From Roseococcus sp. SDR (GTDB lineage Bacteria; Pseudomonadota; Alphaproteobacteria; Acetobacterales; Acetobacteraceae), in assembly GCF_019083995.1 (NCBI RefSeq), contig NZ_JAHRCU010000026.1, positions 1-53,166 on the forward strand: a DNA stretch of 53,166 bases. The letters run 5' to 3'. Under the pieces are notes generated by a model that ran no database searches, was not told where the DNA came from, and saw only the letters and a program-made list of their open reading frames with translations. This document shows positions 32,550 to 39,877 of this stretch, one piece after another. Numbering within the stretch: position 1 is the stretch's first letter; each line of letters opens with the position of its first letter. Both the position numbers and the translations under genes were made by a program.

Positions 32550-33785
32550 TCAGCGGTTGGCGCGCGCCACCACCGCCTCGAACAGCACCTGGCAGCCGGC
32601 CTCAGCCTCCTCCGGCAGGATGCTCTCCGCCTCATTGTGGCTGAGGCCATCCTTGCAGGGGGTGAAGATCATCGCCGTCGGCATCCGGCGCGCGACATAG
32701 ACCGCGTCATGCCCGGCGCCCGAGATGATCTCCCGCGCCGGGTAACCCAGGCGCGCGGCCGCCTGGCGCACCAGATCCACGCAATCCGCGTCGAAGGGCT
32801 GGGCCTCGATCACGAAGAGCTCCTTCAGCTCCAGCGCGCAGCCGCTCTCCGCCACCAGGGCCTTCGCTTCCGCCGGGAAGGATTGCGCGATGCCCTGGAT
32901 CTCGGCGCTGTCGGGGTGGCGGAACTCGATGCTGAAGCGCACCTCGCCCGGGACGACGTTGCAGCTGTTGGGGAAGACCTGAAGCCGCCCCACCGTGCCG
33001 CGGCCGTCATCGCCGCGGGCGCGCATCATCTCATCCACGCGCGCGATCACGCGGGCGGCGGCCACCAGCGCGTCCTTGCGCGTCGAGGGCGGCGTGGTGC
33101 CGGCATGCGCGTCCTGGCCGGTGATCACCGCGTCGTACCAGACCTGCGCCTGTGCGCCTGTGACGATGCCGATCAGCTTGCCTTCGCGCTCCAGGAAGGG
33201 CCCCTGCTCGATATGCAGCTCGAAATAGGAATCGGCCGGGAAGGGGGCCGCGGGGTGGGTGCCTTTGTAGCCGATGGAATCCAGCGCCTCGCTGACGGTC
33301 ACGCCGTCCAGATCCTTCAGCGCATAGGTCTTGGCCTGGTCATAGATGCCGGCCCAGACGCCGCTGCCCATCAGCGAATGGCCGAAGCGGCTGCCTTCCT
33401 CATCGGTCCAGTTCACCAGCTCGATTGGCGCCTCGGTGGTGATGTTGAGGTCATTCAGCGAGCGCATGACCTCAAGCCCCGCGATCACGCCCAGCGCGCC
33501 GTCGAACTTGCCGCCCGTCGGCTGGCTGTCCAGGTGGCTGCCCATCAGGACCGGCAGGCGCTTCGGGTCGCGGCCCTCACGGCGGGCGAACATGTTGCCC
33601 ATTGCGTCCACGCGCATGGTGAGGCCGAGTTGCTCGCACCATTGCGTGAAGCGCTGGCGGCCGGCCTTGTCCACCTCGGTGAGGGTCAGGCGCTTCACGC
33701 CGCCCTTGGGTGTCGCGCCGATTTCGGCCATGGCCATGAGGGTGTCCCACAGGCGGGGACCATTGATTTTTTGATTGGTGCTCAT
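32550..33785 (-). CDS. M20-type Zn amidohydrolase (N-carbamoyl-amino-acid hydrolase / allantoate amidohydrolase family)
   Basis: A 411-residue dinuclear metal hydrolase. Metal-ligand regions are GSHLDSQPTGGKFDGALGV, NWTDEEGSRFGHSLMGS, ELHIEQGPFLE and the C-terminal GLSHNEAE. The dimerisation-domain part QDAHAGTTPPSTRKDALVAAARVI is typical of the carbamoylase subgroup. Members cleave the carbamoyl or ureido group from N-carbamoyl amino acids, ureidopropionate or allantoate in the cytoplasm; which substrate applies here cannot be decided. It starts 19 bp after dctM on the same strand, so the transporter probably brings in its substrate or a precursor. Confidence 0.87.
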   Translation of the reverse strand: MSTNQKINGPRLWDTLMAMAEIGATPKGGVKRLTLTEVDKAGRQRFTQWCEQLGLTMRVDAMGNMFARREGRDPKRLPVLMGSHLDSQPTGGKFDGALGVIAGLEVMRSLNDLNITTEAPIELVNWTDEEGSRFGHSLMGSGVWAGIYDQAKTYALKDLDGVTVSEALDSIGYKGTHPAAPFPADSYFELHIEQGPFLEREGKLIGIVTGAQAQVWYDAVITGQDAHAGTTPPSTRKDALVAAARVIARVDEMMRARGDDGRGTVGRLQVFPNSCNVVPGEVRFSIEFRHPDSAEIQGIAQSFPAEAKALVAESGCALELKELFVIEAQPFDADCVDLVRQAAARLGYPAREIISGAGHDAVYVARRMPTAMIFTPCKDGLSHNEAESILPEEAEAGCQVLFEAVVARANR

Positions 33786-33804
33786 GGCCCGGAGGATAGA
33801 CCCG

Positions 33805-35076
33805 TCAGCGCGGCTGCAACAGCAGGGCGAAGCTGGGAATATAAGTGGTCAGCATCAGCACCACGAGCATGATGAGGATCTGCGGCCAGATGGCGCGCGA
33901 GATGCGCGCCAGCGAAAGCCCGCTGATCGCCATGCCGACGAAGAGGCAATAGCCGATGGGCGGCGCCGCCATGCCGATCGCCACATTGGTCACGATGATG
34001 GCGCCGAAATGCACCGGGTCCACGCCGAAGCGCGTGGCGATGGCGATGAGCATGGGGCCGAGGACGACCATGATCGCGATCTCGTCCATCACCGCCGCCA
34101 GCAGGAAGAAGGCGAGGTTGAGGGCGGCGAGTGCCAGCCATTTGCTGCCCAGGCTCTCGGCCATCCAGGCCGCGAAATCCACCGCGATCCGCTCCTGCGC
34201 CACCAGCACGCCGAAGCCGGCCGAGACGGCGATGATGGCCGTCACCATCGCGCTCGTCCGCGCCGAGCGGAGGAGGAGCTCGGGCAGCGCCTTCAGCGTC
34301 AGCTTGCGCTCGAAGAGGAAGCCCACCACCAGCGCATAGACGCAGGACATGGCCGCCGCCTCGGTCGGCGTGAAGACGCCGCCATAGATGCCGCCCAGGA
34401 CGAAGACGGGCGAGAGCAGCGCCCATTTCCCGGCCGAGACCGCCTGACGCACCTCGGCCCAGCTCGCCGGCGGCAGGGTGGGGACCGCGTTGCGGCGCGC
34501 ATGCACCCAGCAGAGCACGATCAGCCCCGCCGCGATGGCGAAGCCCGGGATCACGCCCGAGAGGAACAGGCGCCCGATGGATTGCTCGGCCACGATGCCC
34601 CAGATGACGAAGGCGATGGAGGGCGGAATGAGCGGCCCCAGCACGCCGGCACTGACAGCGATGGAGGCGGCGAAGGCCTTGTCATAGCCCGCTTTCACCA
34701 TGGCCGGGATCATGATGGCGCCGATCGCCGCCGTGGTGGCGGGCGCCGAGCCGGAGATGGCGGAAAACACCAGCGCCGCCAGCACTGTCACGATGGCAAG
34801 CCCGCCCGTGCGATGCCGCACCAGCGTGGAAGCGACCTCCACCAGGCGCTGCGAAAGCCCGCCGGCCGACATGATCTCGCCCGCCAGCATGAAGAGCGGG
34901 ATGGCCAGCAGGCTGAAGGATTGCGAGCCGGCGATGAGCTGCTGCGCCAGGAAGGCGGGCTCGATATCGGCGGTGATGAGCGAGCCCATCGTCACCAGCC
35001 CGATGGCGATCGCGAAGGGCACGGCAAGGATGACGAGGCCGGCGAAGCCCGCCGTCAGCAGCAGGGAGACGCTCAT
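33805..35076 (-). CDS. dctM: TRAP transporter large permease (DctM/SiaM)
   Basis: A 423-residue permease with about 12 membrane segments. It begins MSVSLLLTAGFAGLVILAVPFAIAIGL, and contains IPLFMLAGEIMSAGGLSQRLV, SAISGSAPATTAAIGAIMIPAMVKAGYD and GPLIPPSIAFVIWG, all conserved in DctM proteins. It ends VTNVAIGMAAPPIGYCLFVG and a last helix. It works with DctQ and a periplasmic DctP to import organic acids using the sodium gradient. The ATG at 35076 overlaps the dctQ stop by 4 bases. Confidence 0.94.
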   Translation of the reverse strand: MSVSLLLTAGFAGLVILAVPFAIAIGLVTMGSLITADIEPAFLAQQLIAGSQSFSLLAIPLFMLAGEIMSAGGLSQRLVEVASTLVRHRTGGLAIVTVLAALVFSAISGSAPATTAAIGAIMIPAMVKAGYDKAFAASIAVSAGVLGPLIPPSIAFVIWGIVAEQSIGRLFLSGVIPGFAIAAGLIVLCWVHARRNAVPTLPPASWAEVRQAVSAGKWALLSPVFVLGGIYGGVFTPTEAAAMSCVYALVVGFLFERKLTLKALPELLLRSARTSAMVTAIIAVSAGFGVLVAQERIAVDFAAWMAESLGSKWLALAALNLAFFLLAAVMDEIAIMVVLGPMLIAIATRFGVDPVHFGAIIVTNVAIGMAAPPIGYCLFVGMAISGLSLARISRAIWPQILIMLVVLMLTTYIPSFALLLQPR

Positions 35077-35564
35077 GCCTCGGCCATCGCGGCGGGGGGT
35101 GGCGGCGGGGTGACGATGCGGCCCAGCGCGAAGAGGCAGACCAGCCCGCCCGCCAGCGGCGCCATGCCGTTCAGCAATTCGATGGGATATTCCATGGCGG
35201 CCGAGGTGCTGCCCGACGTGATGTCGAGGAAGCGCATGCCAGACCAGGCGAGATAGGCGCCGAAGCCGGCCGTGAGCAGGTTCACCACCACCTCCCAGGC
35301 GGCGCCGAGGCGGGGCGGGAGCCGGTCGCTCAGCAGCGTCAGGCGGACATGGAAGCCCTCCCGCACGCCGAGCGCCACGCCGCCCATGGTGGCCCAGGAG
35401 AAGGCCAGCACGGCCAATTCCTCCGTCCAGGGCGGCACGCGCGCGAAGCCGTAGCGCATGATGACCTGGAGGAAGATGAGGCCGAGCATCGCGGCGGTGG
35501 CGAGGATGAGGCTCCAGCGCAGCAGCGCCGCCAGCCCCGCCAATCCGGCCGCGATGGCCCGCAT
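35073..35564 (-). CDS. dctQ: TRAP transporter small permease (DctQ)
   Basis: A 163-residue DctQ protein with four membrane segments. The family pattern is LILATAAMLGLIFLQVIMRYGFARVPPWTEELAVLAFSWATMGGVALGVREGFHVRLTLL, followed by the pair of C-terminal helices. It supports the large permease in the inner membrane. Its start shares one base with the dctP stop (TGATG) and its stop overlaps dctM. The last 20 residues are Pro/Ala-rich and appear disordered. Confidence 0.92.
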   Translation of the reverse strand: MRAIAAGLAGLAALLRWSLILATAAMLGLIFLQVIMRYGFARVPPWTEELAVLAFSWATMGGVALGVREGFHVRLTLLSDRLPPRLGAAWEVVVNLLTAGFGAYLAWSGMRFLDITSGSTSAAMEYPIELLNGMAPLAGGLVCLFALGRIVTPPPPPAAMAEA

Positions 35565-36553
35565 CAGCGCGAGGCCGCCAGGGCTTCCTGCACGATGTCC
35601 GCGCCGATGGCGCCGCGGAAGCTCTCATACATGGGCAGCACGGCCTGGCGGAAGGCGGCCGGGTCGGCCACGGCGTTCACCGTCATCCCCTTGCCGCGCA
35701 GGCTCTCCGTAATGGTGCGCGCATTGGCGAGCGAGGCGGCGCGCTGCGTGGCGGTGGCGGCCGCCGCGGCCTCGCGCACCACGGTGCGGAGATCCTCGGG
35801 CAGGCGGTCGAAGCTGCGCTTGGCACTGAGCAGGCCGATCATCGAGTAGATGTGGTTGGTCAGCGAGAGATACTTCGTCACCTCGTTGTACCGGCTGGCC
35901 TCGATCACCGCGAGCGGGATCTCAAGCCCGTCCACCGCGCCCTGCTGCACGGCGGTGAAGGTTTCGCCCCAGGCCATCGGCACGGCGGTGCCGCCCAGCG
36001 CGTTGAACAGGCCGATATAGATCGGGCTTTGCAGCACGCGGAACTTCACGCCGCGCACATCCGCCGGATTCACGATGGGGCGGACATTGTTGATCATCTG
36101 GCGGAAGCCGCCCTCCATATAGCCCAGCGCCACCACGCCGCGCGTCTCCAGCCGCTGCGCCAGGCTGCGGCCCATGGCGCCGTCCAGCCCGCGCTGCGCC
36201 TGCGCCTCATTGGCAAACAGGAAAGGCATGTCGTTGATCTGGAAGGCGGGTTCGATCTGCGCGATCACGGCATTGGTGATGATGCCCATATCCACCGTGC
36301 CGAGGCGCATGCCGTCCAGCATCGGGCGCTCATCGCCCAGCGCGCGGTTGGGGAAGAGCTGCACGTCGAGCCGGCCGTTGGAGCGGCGCTCGGCCTCCTC
36401 CTTGAAGGCGCGCGCGCCCATGGCATAGGGGTCCTGCGCGCCGTCGCTCGTCGTCCAGCCGAGGCGGAGAACGGTGCGCGCCTGCGCGGTTGCCGTGCCG
36501 ATGATGGCGAAGCCGGCGCCGGCCAGCAGCGCGCGGCGTTGAAATGCGGACAT
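35564..36553 (-). CDS. dctP: TRAP transporter solute-binding protein (DctP)
   Basis: A periplasmic binding protein of 329 residues. A signal peptide (MSAFQRRALLAGAGFAIIGTATAQA) is followed by VLRLGWTTSDGAQDPYAMGARAFKEEAERRSNGRLDVQLFPNRALGD. Mid-protein comes the DctP signature GFRQMINNVRPIVNPADVRGVKFRVLQSPIYIGLFNALGGTAVPMAWGETFTAVQQGAVDGLE, with the Arg that usually binds the substrate carboxylate (KFRVL). It delivers an organic acid to DctQM. The start is ATG 36553 with GGGAGG upstream on the minus strand. A 61-bp gap separates it from the upstream binding-protein-like gene. Confidence 0.93.
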   Translation of the reverse strand: MSAFQRRALLAGAGFAIIGTATAQARTVLRLGWTTSDGAQDPYAMGARAFKEEAERRSNGRLDVQLFPNRALGDERPMLDGMRLGTVDMGIITNAVIAQIEPAFQINDMPFLFANEAQAQRGLDGAMGRSLAQRLETRGVVALGYMEGGFRQMINNVRPIVNPADVRGVKFRVLQSPIYIGLFNALGGTAVPMAWGETFTAVQQGAVDGLEIPLAVIEASRYNEVTKYLSLTNHIYSMIGLLSAKRSFDRLPEDLRTVVREAAAAATATQRAASLANARTITESLRGKGMTVNAVADPAAFRQAVLPMYESFRGAIGADIVQEALAASR

Positions 36554-36614
36554 GGTTGCCTCCCTGAACCGTGATTTGGTGCGGAGGCTAAACGTTGCGC
36601 TGCGCGCTTGGAAG

Positions 36615-37226
36615 TCAGCCCACGGCGAAACCGGCGGCGCGGAAGAACGCCGCCCCGTCGCCGGCCGCGAAGGCCATGAAGGCGGCCGCGCCCTCGGGGT
36701 CGGCGGCGCGGGTCGCGACGGCGGCGACGTAGGGGGTGATGAGCTGCGCACTCTCGGGGAGCGGCGCCACCAGGGTCGCGCCCGGTTCGGCCAGGATTTC
36801 GCTGGCCTGGGTGATGACGAGGCCGACCTTGCCCCGCGCCACCGCCTGCACGGCGGCCAGCCCGCGCGCGAAGGGGATGCGCGGCGCGGTGGCGCCGAGG
36901 CGATCCAGCAGCGCCGTGACATGCCGCCCGCTGGTGGCCCCCGCCGCGCCGTCGCTGAGCCCGATGCTGGTGGCGGCGCGGAGGATGGCGGCCAACTCCG
37001 CCTCGCTTTGCAGCGGAGGCACCGGCGCGCCGCGGCGGATGGCGAGAGCGAGGCGCATTCGCCCCATCTCACGCCGTGTGGCTGCGACCGCGAAGCCGTC
37101 ACGGATCAGCGCATCCAGCGCGGGGCCGGCGTTCAGCACCACATCCACCGCCTCGCTAGCGCGCAGCCGTGCGGCCACCTGGCCACCATTTCCGGTCTCG
37201 GTGCGGATGGCGCGGCGGAGCATCAT
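36615..37226 (-). CDS. ModA-like substrate-binding-domain protein, N-terminally short
   Basis: A 203-residue protein resembling type 2 periplasmic binding proteins of the ModA group: FRTETGNGG-like start (RTETGNGGQVAARLRASEAVDVVLNAGPALDALIRDG), then RMRLALAIRRGAPVPPL, FARGLAAVQAVARGKVGLVITQASEIL and TPYVAAVATRAADPEGAAAFMAFA. Typical members are 240-260 residues, with a signal peptide and a first beta strand before this region. Both are missing here, so the protein would stay in the cytoplasm unless the start lies upstream. Upstream the frame is open but runs into the divergent aldolase gene. It may be a decayed or repurposed binding protein. Confidence 0.65.
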   Translation of the reverse strand: MMLRRAIRTETGNGGQVAARLRASEAVDVVLNAGPALDALIRDGFAVAATRREMGRMRLALAIRRGAPVPPLQSEAELAAILRAATSIGLSDGAAGATSGRHVTALLDRLGATAPRIPFARGLAAVQAVARGKVGLVITQASEILAEPGATLVAPLPESAQLITPYVAAVATRAADPEGAAAFMAFAAGDGAAFFRAAGFAVG

Positions 37227-37271
37227 GGGGGGAGCCTTGCCCGTCGCGCCCTCTCCTGCAACTGATGGGAC

Positions 37272-38063
37272 ATGGCACACGCTCTCGACACCGCCCCCGC
37301 CTCGCCCGCGCTGCTGCGCAATTCCGACCTTGACCGGCCCGAGGTGCGCCAGGCGCGCGTGGACCTCGCCGCCTGCTTCCGCATGGCGGCGAAGCTCGGC
37401 CTGCAGGAGGGGATCTGCAACCACTTCTCCTTCGTCGTGCCCGGGCGGGACGACCTGATGCTGGTGAACCCCTATGGCCATGCCTTCGCGGAAGTCACCG
37501 CCTCCAACCTCGTCATCTGCGATTTCGAGGGGCGGGTGGTGGCCGGCAAGGGCGTGCCGGAAGCGACGGCCTTCTACATCCATGCGCGGCTGCACCTGAA
37601 GCATCCGCGCGCCAAGGCCGCCTTCCACACCCACATGCCCAATGCGACCGCGCTCGCCATGCTGGAGGGCCCGCCGCTGGTCTGGGCCGGGCAGACGGCG
37701 CTCAAGTTCTACGGCCGCACCCTGGTGGACGAGGATTACAACGGCCTCGCCCTGGATGAGCGCGAGGGCGACCGGATCGCCGCGGCACTCGGCGATGCCG
37801 ACATCGTCTTCATGAAGAACCATGGCGTGATGGTGGTGGGCCCGAGCATCGCCGAGGCCTGGGACGACCTCTACTACCTGGAACGCGCGGCCGAGGTGCA
37901 GCGCCTGGCCATGACCACGGGGCGCGTGCTGAAGCCGGTGCCGAAGGACGTGGCGGAGGCGACCTATGCGCAGATGCGCGAGGGCGATCGCGAGAGCGCC
38001 TGGCTGCATCTGGAGAGCATCAAGCGGCAGCTGATGAAGGAACAGCCGGATTTCGCGGATTAG
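37272..38063 (+). CDS. class II aldolase/adducin-family protein
   Basis: A 263-residue class II aldolase-fold protein. Zinc ligands are the HTH pair in AAFHTHMPNATALAML (about residues 119-121) and His in FMKNHGVMVVGPSIAEAW. The N-terminal GLQEGICNHFSFVVPGRDDLMLVNPYGHAFAEVTASNLVICD is also typical. The family covers sugar-phosphate aldolases, decarboxylases and many uncharacterised members acting on organic acids. The ATG is 45 bp from the divergent binding-protein-like gene, so the two may share a control region. No strong ribosome binding site is visible (GGGA close to the ATG). Substrate is unknown. Confidence 0.85.
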   Translation: MAHALDTAPASPALLRNSDLDRPEVRQARVDLAACFRMAAKLGLQEGICNHFSFVVPGRDDLMLVNPYGHAFAEVTASNLVICDFEGRVVAGKGVPEATAFYIHARLHLKHPRAKAAFHTHMPNATALAMLEGPPLVWAGQTALKFYGRTLVDEDYNGLALDEREGDRIAAALGDADIVFMKNHGVMVVGPSIAEAWDDLYYLERAAEVQRLAMTTGRVLKPVPKDVAEATYAQMREGDRESAWLHLESIKRQLMKEQPDFAD

Positions 38064-38072
38064 TTTTTGGCG

Positions 38073-38187
38073 CCCTCAGACGCCGGGCGGGCCGCGTCCG
38101 CGGCCCTTGGCTTCGCCGCGCCACTGGTGCCCTGGACCATGAGGCCGGTTTGGCGGCGCCGCGCGCCTTGCGCGCGGATTCTTCCTG
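38073..38187 (+). repeat. structured intergenic repeat, copy B (after the aldolase gene)
   Basis: The element has the same order of parts as that at 29921: CCCTCAGACGCCGGGCG, then a hairpin GGGCCGCG/CGCGGCCC (38089-38096 with 38099-38106), then CTTGGCTTCG. A second hairpin follows, CCGCGCGC-CTT-GCGCGCGG (38159-38177), running into GATTCTTCC. The hairpin arms differ in sequence from copy A while the flanking blocks are kept, which suggests that structure is conserved. It lies between the aldolase stop and the convergent mscS gene. Confidence 0.6.
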
Positions 38188-38211
38188 TTCGGGGCGTGGC
38201 TTCCTGGCCCC

Positions 38212-39801
38212 TCACTCCCGCTGCGCCGCTTCCACCGCCTGCAGCGCATCCAGGATCAGCGCCTGCTGCACGGCGAGGAAGACCGCCTCGTCCTGCGTCA
38301 GGATCTGCGCCGTGATCTGGATCGAGAGATTGGCCCGGCCGATGCCGGCCACATGCACGCGCGGCCATCCGGGCGCGGTCTCAACCAGTGGCTCGGCCGC
38401 GAGGCGGGCACGCAGCGCCTCCACCAGCGCCTCCACGCGCGCGGCGGGCATCTCACGCGGCACCCGCAGCCTGTGCTGGAAGATCCAGCGGTCCCGCGCC
38501 GAGAGGTTGGTCACATGGACCTTCGCGAGATCGGCATTGGGGACGCTGGTGACGGAGCCGTCCGGCGCGCGGATCTGGCTGGAGCGCGGCCCGACCGAGA
38601 CCACCACGCCGCGCGCCGTGCCGAAGGCGATGGTGTCGCCCACGCGGAAGGGGCGGTCGGCGAAGATGGAGATGCCGCCGAGAAGGTTCTCGACCGTGGC
38701 CTGCGCGGCGAGCGCGAGCGCCAGGCCGCCGATGCTGACGCCGGCCAGAAGGCCGAGCATCGGCACGCCGGCCTCATTGGCGCCCAGCACGATCAGTGTG
38801 GCGGCCGCGAGCAGCGAGCAGACGCGGGCCAGCAGGCGCAGCAGATTCGCGTCATAGACGCGCTCGGGGAAATTGGGGGCCGCGATGATCGCCTCCGCCA
38901 CCAGCCAGCAGGCCGACCAGGCGGCCCAGGCGGCGGCGAGGTAGATGGCGAAGTTGGTAAAGAGCAGGCCGACATCGGAAATGCCGCCGACCAGCACGAT
39001 CTGCCAGGTGATGAAGACATAGGCCCAGTCCAGCAGCAGGACGAAAAGGCCGGCCACCAGCAGCATCACCAGGTGCCGTCGCCAGGGCGGCATGCCCTTG
39101 GCGTGGCGCCGCGCGGCACGCAGCACGACGAACCCGATGGACGCCACCACCGCCAGCACGAGCGCCGTCAGCAGCACCTTCCAGGCGGGCGATCCCAGCA
39201 GGTCCCATTGCAGCGGGCCGGGCAGGCTCGCGAGGTGCAGCCTGGTCAGCAGCGGGCCGGTGAAGTTCCGGCGGAACTCCGTCCAATCGGTGATGGTGAC
39301 CGGCGCCAGCACCGGCGCATTGCCGAGGGCGGCGCGGAATTCCGGCAGATGCGTCAGCGTCTCGGCCGAGAAGACCCAGTGCCGCCCGGCCGGTCCATCG
39401 GGGAGGCGGACGAGCCGGATTTCGGTGCCGGGGATGGCCCAGCGGGTCGCTTGCGGGTCCACCGGCGGGGTGTTCGCGTCCAGCTCCGGCAGGCGATGCA
39501 GGATGTCCGCCATCAGGCCGAAGGCCATGGCGCCATGCTTGATGCGGGTGACGGGCGGCGTATCGCGCAGGTCGAACAGCTCGCGGCCCGCGCGGGTCAG
39601 GGCCGTGGTCAGCGCGACTTCGGTCGCCCTGCTGGGGGCGGCGCGATAGGCGAGGAACAGCGCCTCCACCCGTCGCGCCTCGGCCCGGAAGGAAGCGACG
39701 GTGGCCTGCGGCGTGGAGGTGTCGAGCTCCGCCAGCAACGTGGCCGAGGCCGGCAGGGCGGCCATCAGCCAGGTGAGCAGCAGGAAGACCCAGCGATGCA
39801 C
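38212..39801 (-). CDS. MscS-family mechanosensitive ion channel
   Basis: A 529-residue protein. A signal peptide (start VHRWVFLLLTWLMAALPASA) is followed by a periplasmic domain of about 200 residues and then four or more membrane segments. The MscS core begins around residue 320: VPMLGLLAGVSIGGLALALAAQATVENLLGGISIFADRPFRVGDTIAFG, with the Gly/Ala-rich pore helix and beta domain, then the C-terminal alpha-beta domain. It would release solutes on osmotic downshock. GTG 39801 is chosen because GGGAGG lies 8 bp upstream and the signal peptide begins there; an ATG at 39843 would add 14 basic residues before it. Confidence 0.87.
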   Translation of the reverse strand: MHRWVFLLLTWLMAALPASATLLAELDTSTPQATVASFRAEARRVEALFLAYRAAPSRATEVALTTALTRAGRELFDLRDTPPVTRIKHGAMAFGLMADILHRLPELDANTPPVDPQATRWAIPGTEIRLVRLPDGPAGRHWVFSAETLTHLPEFRAALGNAPVLAPVTITDWTEFRRNFTGPLLTRLHLASLPGPLQWDLLGSPAWKVLLTALVLAVVASIGFVVLRAARRHAKGMPPWRRHLVMLLVAGLFVLLLDWAYVFITWQIVLVGGISDVGLLFTNFAIYLAAAWAAWSACWLVAEAIIAAPNFPERVYDANLLRLLARVCSLLAAATLIVLGANEAGVPMLGLLAGVSIGGLALALAAQATVENLLGGISIFADRPFRVGDTIAFGTARGVVVSVGPRSSQIRAPDGSVTSVPNADLAKVHVTNLSARDRWIFQHRLRVPREMPAARVEALVEALRARLAAEPLVETAPGWPRVHVAGIGRANLSIQITAQILTQDEAVFLAVQQALILDALQAVEAAQRE

Positions 39802-39877
39802 GGATTTTGCCTCCCAGCGCCGTATTCGGCGGCGTGAGCCCATTCTCTCGCCAGGCGCGAGGCGATGTCGAGCCGCT

